Below are positions 1-7,503 of a DNA stretch of 64,000 nt, in pieces (the first letter of the stretch is position 1; every line of letters begins with the position of its first letter). The position numbers were made by a program, and so were the translations under genes. The notes under the pieces were generated by a model. It searched no databases. It was not told where the DNA came from and was given only the letters and a program-made list of their open reading frames with translations. Source of the stretch: Candidatus Saccharimonadota bacterium (GTDB lineage: Bacteria; Patescibacteriota; Saccharimonadia; Saccharimonadales; Saccharimonadaceae); assembly GCA_009783305.1 (NCBI GenBank), contig WRHJ01000001.1, positions 1 to 64,000 on the forward strand. Direction: 5' to 3'.

Positions 1-1284
1 AACAATACCTGGGGATACGATGTCGGAGCAGCTAGTGTAGTACTAGAAGACTTTAAAGCTATTCCTCTACCTGATGGTCCTCCTGATACCATTAATTCTT
101 CCTCTACTCCCATAGAAGATGATGAAACTATAGTAACGTTTGGTGCTAAAGCAGATATGACTCAGAAGGTAGGAGTCTACTCTCAGATCATTACCTTTAC
201 TGCTGTGACTAATTGGGTCCCCACTCCGACTATTACCAGCATATCCCCAACTGTTGCCTCTTCTGGTGATACCATCACCATTACTGGTACCAACTTTTAT
301 GGTAATGGCGTTAGCAGTGCGGTTTCTAGGGTGACCATTGGTGGGACATCATGTATGAGCTTCAATGTTATAAGCAGTACGACTATCACGTGCGTTCTTC
401 CCCTTAAGGACAACGGGGTTTATGCAGTAGCAGTGTTGACAGATATGGGGCCTAGTAATAAAAATGTTACGGTTGAAATAGCCAATCTCACTATGCAAAG
501 CGTTGACGCTACATTGTGTTCCAGTATGACGCTGGACGAGGTTATTTATAGGTTTGACGCTAGGGATGGGCAAATGTACCGCGTAAAGAAAATGGCAGAC
601 GGAAACTGCTGGATGATCGATAATCTCAAATATGAACCGCCCACAACCGGCGACGTGCCGTTTCTAGAAACTACCTCGGGCTACATGACGGCTAACGGGG
701 TAAATGCACCAGCCAGTGCGGCTAACTGGGACGTTGCTCGCTGGTTTGACCCGTCGTCCGCCTTTGCTTGCGCTGGAACCGTTCACGTGGCGACCGACTC
801 TACTACCAGATGTGGCTATTTTTACAACTGGTATGGTGTAACCTATGGTACCGGCTCATATAATACAACTGGCCAAGTCAATGTTGCTGGATCTATTTGC
901 CCCAATAATATGAATCCAGGCAACACTACGTCTTCACCATGGAAAATCCCAACCGCTGGACCATCTGGCGATTATGCCTGGCTCAATGGCAAGATGGCCG
1001 GTCTGGCTGGTCCCACGTACGCTTCCGGTTCCAGTCTCCCACCAAATTGGCAGCCCACCGGTGCCTGGCAGGGCGCTCGAGGCGGTTGGTACCGACCCAA
1101 CTCCCATGCCGGTCAAGCAGGAGGAACTGGCTACTACTGGTCCTCGACCAATTTCAGCAATTCACAAATTAACTTCCTAATGTTTAGCTTAACGGAAGTA
1201 GTTCCCGGTATTAACTATCTTAGCCAATGGTTGGCCGAATCAAAAAACGTCGGTATGCCGGTACGCTGTTTCCTTACCCCGTGA
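1..1284 (+). CDS. FISUMP-domain surface protein with TIG repeat, 5'-truncated by window edge
   Basis: The frame is open from base 1, so the start lies outside the window; 427 residues are visible. An Ig-like IPT/TIG repeat (PTITSISPTVASSGD, strand-rich) covers about residues 75-160. A FISUMP domain (Fibrobacter succinogenes major paralogous domain, TIGR02145) follows to the C-terminus, with the typical NCWMIDNL motif and the closing PVRCFL. Such proteins are secreted or cell-surface and common in Saccharibacteria; their function is unknown. Base composition differs from most of the window: I counted G16/C16 in bases 661-720, against a strong G excess elsewhere. Acquisition or rapid evolution of a surface gene is possible. 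Family call fairly sure, role inferred. Confidence 0.75.
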   Translation, partial: NNTWGYDVGAASVVLEDFKAIPLPDGPPDTINSSSTPIEDDETIVTFGAKADMTQKVGVYSQIITFTAVTNWVPTPTITSISPTVASSGDTITITGTNFYGNGVSSAVSRVTIGGTSCMSFNVISSTTITCVLPLKDNGVYAVAVLTDMGPSNKNVTVEIANLTMQSVDATLCSSMTLDEVIYRFDARDGQMYRVKKMADGNCWMIDNLKYEPPTTGDVPFLETTSGYMTANGVNAPASAANWDVARWFDPSSAFACAGTVHVATDSTTRCGYFYNWYGVTYGTGSYNTTGQVNVAGSICPNNMNPGNTTSSPWKIPTAGPSGDYAWLNGKMAGLAGPTYASGSSLPPNWQPTGAWQGARGGWYRPNSHAGQAGGTGYYWSSTNFSNSQINFLMFSLTEVVPGINYLSQWLAESKNVGMPVRCFLTP

Positions 1285-1345
1285 CTTGTCGAAAAACCAT
1301 AAAGATTAAGTTTTTATCGATCTTGTCTTTTAGTTTTGTTTTTGC

Positions 1346-1400
1346 TACAATGTGGGTATATTCGGGATTACCCGCGGCCCACTTCGTAAGGAGTGGGAAT
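1346..1400 (+). other. Promoter-like TACAAT followed by two short hairpins
   Basis: TGCTACAAT (extended -10) at 1343-1351 is followed by GGGTA...TACCC (1353-1372) and CCCACT...AGTGGG (1378-1397), then an AT-rich stretch. It could be a short structured RNA or the terminator of the upstream surface gene. No coding potential was seen. Confidence 0.3.
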
Positions 1401-1402
1401 AT

Positions 1403-1801
1403 TTATTTATAAAGCATTGTAAATGCTTCTCTGATGCGCTTCGTATCAGCATCATCCAGAACTCCCATGCGATTCGATAGTCTTTCAGCTCTCAACACTC
1501 GACATTGTGCTAAATTTACCACCTGTTTCTTATCACGAAAATCAATTTCTACATACCACGATCCGCTCTTCTTCTGCGTAGTCATGGGGATACCCAAAAA
1601 ACCACTACGACTTAGTTTTCTATATATAAAAACTGGCCTGGAAAATAAATCACTTTTTCCGTTTATTTCTATGCCCACATTTTCCCCCAAACTGCACCAC
1701 CAGATTTCATTTTCGTTGAAAAATGGCGCCTGAGCATTAATCCCATGCAATTTTTCTTTTAGCGTAATCCATTTTAAAAACCTCTTTATCATGTTCCGCA
1801 T
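1403..1801 (-). CDS. PemK/MazF-like toxin-family protein
   Basis: This 132-residue protein resembles the PemK/MazF endoribonuclease fold: an N-terminal strand with EIWWCSLG and VGIEINGK, then RPVFIYRKL, the GIPMTT stretch, and a C-terminal LAQCRVLRAERLS segment matching the conserved S/AQxRxxxxxRL region. MazF/PemK enzymes cut mRNA and are normally paired with a small antitoxin. No antitoxin gene is visible on either side, so this is a solitary member, possibly a regulator or an orphan toxin. The start at 1801 is the first ATG; ATG at 1792 is an alternative. No convincing Shine-Dalgarno was seen. The family call comes from pattern recognition only. Confidence 0.5.
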   Translation of the reverse strand: MRNMIKRFLKWITLKEKLHGINAQAPFFNENEIWWCSLGENVGIEINGKSDLFSRPVFIYRKLSRSGFLGIPMTTQKKSGSWYVEIDFRDKKQVVNLAQCRVLRAERLSNRMGVLDDADTKRIREAFTMLYK

Positions 1802-1858
1802 CCTAACGCGGTCGCGAAAGAGATAAAAGCATAAGGGTTAAGTTTTTATCCTCTATGC

Positions 1859-1864
1859 TATAAT
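1859..1864 (+). promoter_or_regulatory. -10 box (TGCTATAAT) of the sortase gene, leaderless type
   Basis: An extended -10, TGCTATAAT, ends 8 nt before ATG 1873 and only 2 nt before ATG 1867. Initiation about 7 nt after the box favours 1873 as the start codon with no leader. Confidence 0.6.
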
Positions 1865-1872
1865 AAATGAAT

Positions 1873-2979
1873 ATGGAAGATGAGACCGGTGGGCTAAATT
1901 CTGAGCAGAAGCAGCGGCAGACAGCAGCTCAGTTAGCGCGCAAAAAAGTTTTGGAGGCATATGGGGCGAATCCGAATAATTTTGCGAACTCTGAGGCTCA
2001 GCCAAAAGTTGATGCGGAGGAGTGGAAGAAATATCACTCGGCGTGGCAAGATTATTATCAGAAATATTATGGCACTTATTACAGTCAGGCGGCGCGGGAT
2101 TACGTGGAGCAAGAGAAGTTGAGGTACGAACGGACGCACGGGAAAGAGTTGGAGCAGGCTGTTGAGAAGGAGATGTTGGCGGAGGCGGAGAATAAAGGGA
2201 TACGGGAGAAAATTCGCGCCAAAGCAACGGAGGGCGCCAGGAAAGCACGGCGATCGAAACATTTTATACCGCTGATCATTGGCGGGATTGTGATTTTGGC
2301 GGGCGTGTTGCTGCAATATAACCAGGTGATATTGGCGAATATAGCGGCCTACGTAACGCCAGGCGGCGGGTCGGTGAGCGAGTTGACGGCGATTGATCCA
2401 AATGTGTCGGCGGAGGTTGGACCGGAGCCGTTGCTGATTATTCCGAAACTGAACGTGGTGGTGCCGATTGTATTTGGGGCGGCTAATGATTTGCTGTCGA
2501 TGAATAATGCAATGAGCAACGGTGTGGCGCATTTTGCGATTCCGGGGGCGTCGGCGGTGCCGGGAGAGATTGGGAATTTTGCAATTTCTGGGCATTCGGC
2601 GGGCAACGTGTATCGCGCGTCGGATTATAAATTTATATTTTCCGGACTGGAGCGGCTGGTAGAGCGAGATCTGATTTATGTGAACTATAAGTCGGTGCGT
2701 TATACGTATTCGGTGACGGGCAAGCAAACGGTGCAGCCGAATAATGTGGGGGCTTTGACGCAGTCGACGAATAAACCGATATTGACTTTGATTACCTGTA
2801 CGCCGCTGGGAACGTCGCGTTATCGATTGTTGGTGTTTGCGGAGCAAGTCAGTCCGGATCCGGAAGGGGCGTCGAGCATGGAACCGGGTTTGCCGGATGA
2901 TGAGAAACCGGCGGAGATGCCGTCAAATGATCCTTCCCCGCTGGAACAATTCTGGAATTGGCTGACAGGAAACGCTTAG
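1873..2979 (+). CDS. Class D/E-like sortase, membrane anchored
   Basis: A transpeptidase that cuts LPxTG-type sorting signals and attaches proteins to the cell envelope. Layout: a charged, probably cytoplasmic N-terminal helical region of about 130 residues, one membrane segment (IPLIIGGIVILAGVLL, about 132-150), and an extracytoplasmic sortase barrel. Catalytic residues are visible: His in SGHSAGN (about 241), Cys in LITCTP (about 309) and Arg in SRYRLLV (about 321). The C-terminus is an acidic proline-rich tail. The long N-terminal extension is unusual compared with ordinary sortases. The start at 1873 is chosen because the -10 box leaves no room for a leader at 1867. A matching LPSTG substrate lies at 24.0-26.2 kb. 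Confidence 0.9.
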   Translation: MEDETGGLNSEQKQRQTAAQLARKKVLEAYGANPNNFANSEAQPKVDAEEWKKYHSAWQDYYQKYYGTYYSQAARDYVEQEKLRYERTHGKELEQAVEKEMLAEAENKGIREKIRAKATEGARKARRSKHFIPLIIGGIVILAGVLLQYNQVILANIAAYVTPGGGSVSELTAIDPNVSAEVGPEPLLIIPKLNVVVPIVFGAANDLLSMNNAMSNGVAHFAIPGASAVPGEIGNFAISGHSAGNVYRASDYKFIFSGLERLVERDLIYVNYKSVRYTYSVTGKQTVQPNNVGALTQSTNKPILTLITCTPLGTSRYRLLVFAEQVSPDPEGASSMEPGLPDDEKPAEMPSNDPSPLEQFWNWLTGNA

Positions 2980-3048
2980 GAGGAGAATCACAAAGGGGAT
3001 TTCTCACAATAAGTACATCGTGAGAAATCCCCTTTGTGATTCTCCTCC
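2979..3048. repeat. Perfect 29-bp inverted repeat filling a convergent intergenic gap
   Basis: Arms 2979-3007 and 3020-3048 are exact reverse complements, with a 12-nt loop. The left arm begins on the last base of the sortase stop codon and the right arm ends one base before the stop codon of the convergent PEGA gene. There is no T-run on either side, so it is not a canonical intrinsic terminator, though it may stop both transcripts or protect their 3' ends. Confidence 0.95.
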
Positions 3049-4497
3049 CTATAGTCTTTCTCTCTGTAACACAAATCCAGGCTTGTCGTCGGGTTTGGGG
3101 ATGAGGAAGTAGAGCCAGCGGTTATTGCTGGTGAGGGCGAGATCAAATCCTGAAGCGATGGTGGTGAGGCTGCGGCGATTTTCGCCGTTAAAATCAATGA
3201 TGGTAAGTTTGTCGTCTTGATCGGTCCAGAGGATGAAATTGTCGAGCCAATTAATTGTGGTGCCGGGAAATTCAAATTCGGTGCGGCTTTTGAGTTCGAC
3301 ATCGAAAGTACTGATTCTTTCTTCAGAGGCAGCGACCACGAAGCGATTGGTGGGGTTAGTGGTTAGCTGCGACGGAGTAAATTCGAGGTCATTTTCAGCG
3401 ACGGTGCGGAGTTTGGTGTTACTTTGGTAAGTTGGGTAGTTGCCGGCGAGGACGAATAGCCGATTATCGATAGTGTAGGCCAGCCAGTTGTCGGCCCAGT
3501 TTTTACCAAGAGTGACATGATAAGAAGTGGCGTCAGTGGGGATTCCCTGGATAGTAGTACTGCCCCGCTCGCCTTCTTGGTAGATGCCGACGATATGGTT
3601 GCCGCTGGCACTAGTGCCAATGAAGCTGACGGCATTGGTATTGCTGGAGAATTTTTCAACGCTCTGGACGAGGATAGCTGAGATGGTGGTGTCGTTGGCA
3701 TTGATCAGCCGTAAGTTGTCGGATTCGAGTGCCCAAATTTTAGTGGCGGCAGGATCGGCGATTTGTAGGTCAGTGAAGTTAAGAGTGTAGCCGAATTTTT
3801 GAGTGAGGTTGATACTGCTGCTTGGGTTGGCGATGTCCACCAAGTACCATCTGAGGTTACCGAGCTCGGTTGTCCATTTGAGCAAAAATTTGTTGTGATT
3901 CTCGCTCCATTGTACGATTTCTAGTTGCCCGTCTGGTACGAGTGAGCTGGTAAAGTCAAAGTCGTTATACATGAAAGAGGCGAGATTGATGCTGCTATAT
4001 CTGATATCATCGGCATGGATATCGATCAGTTGCATAGTGGCGGAATCTTCAGGGAGAAGAAGCAAGTAGTAGTTGTCCGGTGAGGCGCTGACGAGGCGCA
4101 GGGTTTTATAGCTGTTGACGTTTTCGACAGTTCTTTGCAACGGGAAGAGGCGGATCCAGTCGATGCGGGTGAGCAGGCCGGCCTCAATATCAACAGTTGT
4201 ATTCCAGGTGCTGTAACCGGATTTAGTAACGACGATATCATGTCTGCCTTCGGAAAGCATCTTGCGCATTTCGGTGCGCCCATATTGGGTTTCGCCGTTG
4301 ATTTTGACGGTAGCACCGCTGGGGTTGGATCGGACTTGGAGCAGACCAGATTGCTCAAGGCCGCCGTCTTTGCTGAGGTTATAGCCCATGGCGAGTAGTG
4401 TCAGAATACCGGCGATAGCGACAACGGAAATCCCCATTAGGATATTAGTGGCGACAACGCGAAGATGATAAAGCTTCTTCTTTTTAGCTCTTTCCAT
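3049..4497 (-). CDS. PEGA-domain membrane-anchored protein, probable beta-propeller
   Basis: The 482-residue protein has a basic N-terminus, one membrane segment (about 14-38, VVATNILMGISVVAIAGILT), then a PEGA domain (about 50-115: SNPSGATVKINGE, GYSTWNTTVDIEAG). The rest is about 360 residues of repeated strand-rich units with no recognised catalytic motif, compatible with an extracytoplasmic beta-propeller. PEGA proteins are surface proteins in many bacteria, including CPR. The -10 box TATGAT ends 9 nt before ATG 4497, so a leaderless or nearly leaderless mRNA is likely. The function is unknown. Confidence 0.75.
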   Translation of the reverse strand: MERAKKKKLYHLRVVATNILMGISVVAIAGILTLLAMGYNLSKDGGLEQSGLLQVRSNPSGATVKINGETQYGRTEMRKMLSEGRHDIVVTKSGYSTWNTTVDIEAGLLTRIDWIRLFPLQRTVENVNSYKTLRLVSASPDNYYLLLLPEDSATMQLIDIHADDIRYSSINLASFMYNDFDFTSSLVPDGQLEIVQWSENHNKFLLKWTTELGNLRWYLVDIANPSSSINLTQKFGYTLNFTDLQIADPAATKIWALESDNLRLINANDTTISAILVQSVEKFSSNTNAVSFIGTSASGNHIVGIYQEGERGSTTIQGIPTDATSYHVTLGKNWADNWLAYTIDNRLFVLAGNYPTYQSNTKLRTVAENDLEFTPSQLTTNPTNRFVVAASEERISTFDVELKSRTEFEFPGTTINWLDNFILWTDQDDKLTIIDFNGENRRSLTTIASGFDLALTSNNRWLYFLIPKPDDKPGFVLQRERL

Positions 4498-4604
4498 GTT
4501 ACGTTAATCATAGCATAAATGTTGTGAAAAATTGCCGTGAAACTGACTTGCATTTTTGCTACTAGCGGTTTATTATAGCTTTAGCAGATTAAAGCGAGGA
4601 ATCA

Positions 4605-5576
4605 ATGGATAGCGTAAAAAGAGTGTCGAGCAAGAAGGTGCAGCACCATCCCAGCTCAGCGCGGCATAAAGTCCTGCAAAAATCTACTACTTTGAACAGA
4701 AAATTCGTAAAACGTCCGACTGCGCAAGCGCAGATTGCGAAGCGGCAGCAGCTGGAACGAGAGGCTTTTTTGCGGCGTAAGGTATTGGCAGAACGGATGA
4801 ATCGTGAAAACAGTGTGTTAATTGCGAAAAAGGCAAGAGGTGGCGTGAGATTAACCCCGGTGGCCAAAGCGGAAGCTCCCAAAATTGTGGCGCAGAAAAA
4901 ACCTGCCGAGAAAGCAGAAGTTCATCCTACGGCGGCAGTGGCTAATGCGCGAGTAGCGGCTCGGAAAGCACCGGCACCGCGGCAGTTGACGGCTCAAGAG
5001 ATGAAGGATCGGGCGATCAAGCAAGCTTTGCAGCGGATGGCGACAATGGATGATGATAGTGCCGTGATGGTTGAGGAGCAGATGACGGAAGTGATTACGA
5101 AAAAGCGAGGGGTGTGGCGCAAGCGAAAATTGGTAGTAGCACTGGCGATGTCGGTGGTGTCGATTGCCCTGTTGGGTTATTTAGTGCATCTGAATCTGCC
5201 GGATTTGTCGGTGCGGGTAGCAGCGATGCAAAGCGGGATTGAAAGCGCATATCCGTCGTATGTTCCGAAAGGTTATCGGATGGATGGATTGGTGGCCGAA
5301 AATGGCGGTAAAATTACAATTGATTTTTCACATAAAGAAGGTAAACGGTTTGCTTTGATTCAAGAGAAATCGTCTTGGGATTCGGCGGCTTTACTGTCTC
5401 AGTTTGTGTTGCCGCAGTGGGGTGATAAGTATGAAGTAATGAAGGAACAAGGCTTGACGATTTATGTGTCTGGTTCGAGTGCGGCGTGGGTCAATGGCGG
5501 TGTGTTTTATCATATTGACGATCCGGCGAGAAATTTGACCAAGCAGCAGTTGCACGACATTGCGATTTCCTTGTAA
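4605..5576 (+). CDS. Single-pass membrane protein with DUF4367-like C-terminal domain
   Basis: The 323 residues begin with about 170 strongly basic, Ala/Lys/Gln-rich residues, probably cytoplasmic. A membrane segment follows (about 176-198, VVALAMSVVSIALLGYLV), then an extracytoplasmic domain of about 120 residues with SAYPSYVPKGYRM and a series of strands resembling DUF4367. The Shine-Dalgarno GAGGA sits about 7 nt before ATG 4605 and a TATTATAG-type -10 lies near 4570. Basic inner tail and outer globular domain resemble anti-sigma-like or wall-associated proteins, but no partner is adjacent and no function can be assigned. Confidence 0.65.
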   Translation: MDSVKRVSSKKVQHHPSSARHKVLQKSTTLNRKFVKRPTAQAQIAKRQQLEREAFLRRKVLAERMNRENSVLIAKKARGGVRLTPVAKAEAPKIVAQKKPAEKAEVHPTAAVANARVAARKAPAPRQLTAQEMKDRAIKQALQRMATMDDDSAVMVEEQMTEVITKKRGVWRKRKLVVALAMSVVSIALLGYLVHLNLPDLSVRVAAMQSGIESAYPSYVPKGYRMDGLVAENGGKITIDFSHKEGKRFALIQEKSSWDSAALLSQFVLPQWGDKYEVMKEQGLTIYVSGSSAAWVNGGVFYHIDDPARNLTKQQLHDIAISL

Positions 5577-5579
5577 TAC

Positions 5580-5608
5580 TTGACTTTTTATTATATCTGT
5601 GCTATAAT
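5580..5608 (+). promoter_or_regulatory. TTGACTTTTT-type promoter
   Basis: TTGACT (5580-5585), a 17-nt spacer, and TATAAT (5603-5608) form a near-perfect housekeeping promoter. The -35 continues into TTTT and the -10 is followed by a purine-rich start. Three other promoters in the window share this form (46956, 56726 and, on the - strand, 63717). Confidence 0.85.
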
Positions 5609-5682
5609 GAGAGGATATAGCCTTGCTTTTGTATCTGGGAGAACCTTAAGATAAGCGTAATTTTAGAAGGGGGGTGGCTGAA

Positions 5683-5892
5683 ATGTTAGAACTGGCGCTT
5701 TGGACTGCGGCGGCTGCCTTAATCGCCCTGGCTTGCGGTGGCATATTTGTGTTTGGGGTGATTAACTTGGTCAAAATATTGAAACAGAGACCGGGTAAGA
5801 GCGGCCGATATCTGATAATTGCAACGGGATCTTATATATTTTACGGCGCTTGCCTAATGATTCTGATTGCATTTTTGGCCAAACATTTTTGA
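5683..5892 (+). CDS. Small two-helix membrane protein
   Basis: A 69-residue protein with two hydrophobic helices (about 5-30 and 46-66) separated by a short basic loop (KILKQRPGKSGR). ATG 5683 is preferred over the in-frame GTG 5674 because the Shine-Dalgarno AGAAGGGGGG lies 8 nt upstream of 5683 and overlaps 5674. The gene stands alone: its own strong promoter, a 74-nt leader and an intrinsic terminator (5914-5942). The isolated, leadered unit suggests separate control. No family was recognised. Confidence 0.65.
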   Translation: MLELALWTAAAALIALACGGIFVFGVINLVKILKQRPGKSGRYLIIATGSYIFYGACLMILIAFLAKHF

Positions 5893-5913
5893 TTTTCAGC
5901 AGTTACGCTTATT

Positions 5914-5942
5914 AAAAACCCTCAGGTATCTGAGGGTTTTTT
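5914..5942 (+). terminator. Intrinsic terminator
   Basis: Stem AAAAACCCTCAG / CTGAGGGTTTTTT with a GTAT loop, just after the small membrane protein. It immediately precedes the dus promoter. Confidence 0.9.
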
Positions 5943-5961
5943 ATGCTATAATATGCTTAAT

Positions 5962-7038
5962 ATGGCAAGTGGTTTTTGGGATCAGTTTGAGCGTGGTTTC
6001 ACGTGTCTAGCGCCAATGGACGGCGTGACAGATATAGTATTTCGGCAAGTGGTGGCGAGGGCGGGACGACCGGATATTTTCTTTACGGAATTTACAAACG
6101 TAAGTAGTTATGCCAGTGAAAAAGGACGAGCAAATGCGATGGAACGATTGCAATTTCTGCCAGATGAAACGCCGATTGTGGCGCAGATTTGGGGAGTAAA
6201 TCCGGAGCATTTTGAAATTACGGCAGCCGGTTTGCGCGAGATGGGATATTCAGCGGTAGATATCAACATGGGATGTCCAGAAAAGCACGTGGTGAGAAAT
6301 GGCGGCGGTTCTGCCCTGATTAAAACTCCGGAATTGGCGGCAGAGATTATTGCGGCGACTAAGCGGTCGGATCTGGAAGTTTCCGTGAAGACGCGCTTGG
6401 GGTATTCGCGAGTGGCTGAGTGGCACGAGTGGCTGAGTTTTTTACTGAAGCAAGATTTAGCAGCTTTGACTGTGCATCTAAGGACTAAAAAAGAAATGAG
6501 CAAGGTGGGGGCGCATTTTGAGCTGGTGCCGGAAATTGTGGCATTGCGCGATGAGCTGGCGCCGAAGACAAAGTTGATTATTAATGGTGATATTAAGGAT
6601 CGAGCGGATGGACAAAGGTTTGTGGATATGGGAGTGGATGGTCTAATGATTGGTCGTGGGGTGTTCGCAAATCCTTTTTGTTTTAGAAGTTCTGATTCAG
6701 GTTTTTCAGAACACACTTTGCGTGCGCGCCCGTCTTCACGGGGCGCAGGCGCTGGCGTTGGGCTGGAAATAGATGGCCAGCGGCCATCTCTTCCACACGT
6801 TCTTCAAAACCCAAATGTAGAACTTCTAAAATATCACTTGAATTTATTTGACCAATATAAACGGACAAATTTTGAGCCGCTAAAGCGATTTTTCAAGATT
6901 TACATCAACAATTTCCCTGGAGCGAGCGAAGTGCGGGAGCAGTTGATGGAGTGTAAAAATACACAAGAGGTTCGTGATATACTAAAGATGCTAGAGGAGG
7001 AAAAATATGAGAGCAATTGTTTATACAAGGCCGAATAA
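5962..7038 (+). CDS. dus: tRNA-dihydrouridine synthase with in-frame palindromic insertion
   Basis: Reduces uridines in tRNA D-loops, using FMN. Seen: the N-terminal APMDGVTD flavin-barrel start, catalytic Cys in INMGCPEKHVVRNGGG (about residue 110), SVKTRLGY, and the FMN phosphate-binding DGLMIGRGVFANP near residue 231. Right after ANPFCF come about 40 residues of low-similarity sequence encoded by a 151-bp palindromic element (6681-6831); the helical C-terminal domain then resumes. ATG 5962 is chosen over 5953 because the -10 TATAAT (5947-5952) ends directly before 5953 and 9 nt before 5962. The 3' end overlaps the first glutaredoxin-like gene by 32 nt, so dus heads a four-gene operon. Confidence 0.9.
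   Translation: MASGFWDQFERGFTCLAPMDGVTDIVFRQVVARAGRPDIFFTEFTNVSSYASEKGRANAMERLQFLPDETPIVAQIWGVNPEHFEITAAGLREMGYSAVDINMGCPEKHVVRNGGGSALIKTPELAAEIIAATKRSDLEVSVKTRLGYSRVAEWHEWLSFLLKQDLAALTVHLRTKKEMSKVGAHFELVPEIVALRDELAPKTKLIINGDIKDRADGQRFVDMGVDGLMIGRGVFANPFCFRSSDSGFSEHTLRARPSSRGAGAGVGLEIDGQRPSLPHVLQNPNVELLKYHLNLFDQYKRTNFEPLKRFFKIYINNFPGASEVREQLMECKNTQEVRDILKMLEEEKYESNCLYKAE
6681..6831 (+). repeat. Palindromic element inserted in frame in dus
   Basis: Perfect 13-bp terminal inverted repeats (6681-6693 and 6819-6831, outer sequence TTTTAGAAGTTCT) enclose about 125 bp with further self-complementarity, including CGCTGGC...GCCAGCG and a CCCGTCTTCACGGG hairpin. It is translated as part of Dus without breaking the frame. 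A related element lies in dnaX (45839-45962), with CCGTCGTCACGG in the equivalent hairpin. This resembles the Rickettsia palindromic elements, which also insert in frame in genes. Confidence 0.75.
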
Positions 7039-7261
7039 TGAAGATTGCCATAGCTTGATTAGCTGGATGAAGCGAAAAGGGATTGATTATGAAGAGAGGG
7101 ATTTAGGTAATCCGGTAGCTGAGGTGGAATCTTGGCGAAAAGTTTGGGATGCTGATGGGATAGGGGTACGGACAGTGCCAACGACGTTGATCGGCAGCAG
7201 GAAAATTGAGGGGTATAAAATTGCAGAAATACTAATGGCGCTAGGGAGGACGGATTCATGA
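7007..7261 (+). CDS. Glutaredoxin-like protein lacking the nucleophilic Cys
   Basis: An 84-residue thioredoxin-fold protein of glutaredoxin size. The active-site region reads YTRPNNEDCHSL, where a normal glutaredoxin has YTxPxCxxC: the first (nucleophilic) Cys is Asn and only the second Cys remains. The cis-Pro motif TVPTTLIG and a C-terminal GYKIAEIL glutathione-side motif are intact. The Shine-Dalgarno GAGGAGG lies inside the end of dus. The 3' end overlaps the next gene (ATGA). It is a tandem paralogue of the following gene; redox chemistry is doubtful and a binding role is possible. Confidence 0.75.
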   Translation: MRAIVYTRPNNEDCHSLISWMKRKGIDYEERDLGNPVAEVESWRKVWDADGIGVRTVPTTLIGSRKIEGYKIAEILMALGRTDS

Positions 7262-7503
7262 AGCCGATTATTTACACAACGCCGACGTGCGTGTACTGTC
7301 ATGCACTGATGGACTGGCTGGATCAAAAAGGAATTTTATATGAAGAAAGAAATACGCTGAGTTTAGATCCGGCTGATGAAATTGCCAAAAAATTTGGCTA
7401 TGAATTTGAAACCGTGCCAACGACCATAATTGGCGATGAGGTAATTGTAGGGTTTAACCGTCCAGCGATTTTGAGGGCGTTAAAACGAGATGACAAAAAA
7501 TAG
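7258..7503 (+). CDS. Glutaredoxin (NrdH-like)
   Basis: An 81-residue dithiol glutaredoxin with an intact CVYC active site (about residues 11-14), TVPTTIIG with the cis-proline, and the C-terminal GFNRPAIL motif. It reduces disulfides, for example in ribonucleotide reductase. It overlaps the upstream paralogue by 4 nt and the downstream hydrolase by 14 nt, implying translational coupling. Confidence 0.85.
   Translation: MKPIIYTTPTCVYCHALMDWLDQKGILYEERNTLSLDPADEIAKKFGYEFETVPTTIIGDEVIVGFNRPAILRALKRDDKK

Noticed and set aside
2988..3302. 104-codon - strand ORF through the hairpin
   Set aside because: It lies in another frame of the PEGA gene and reads through the perfect inverted repeat.
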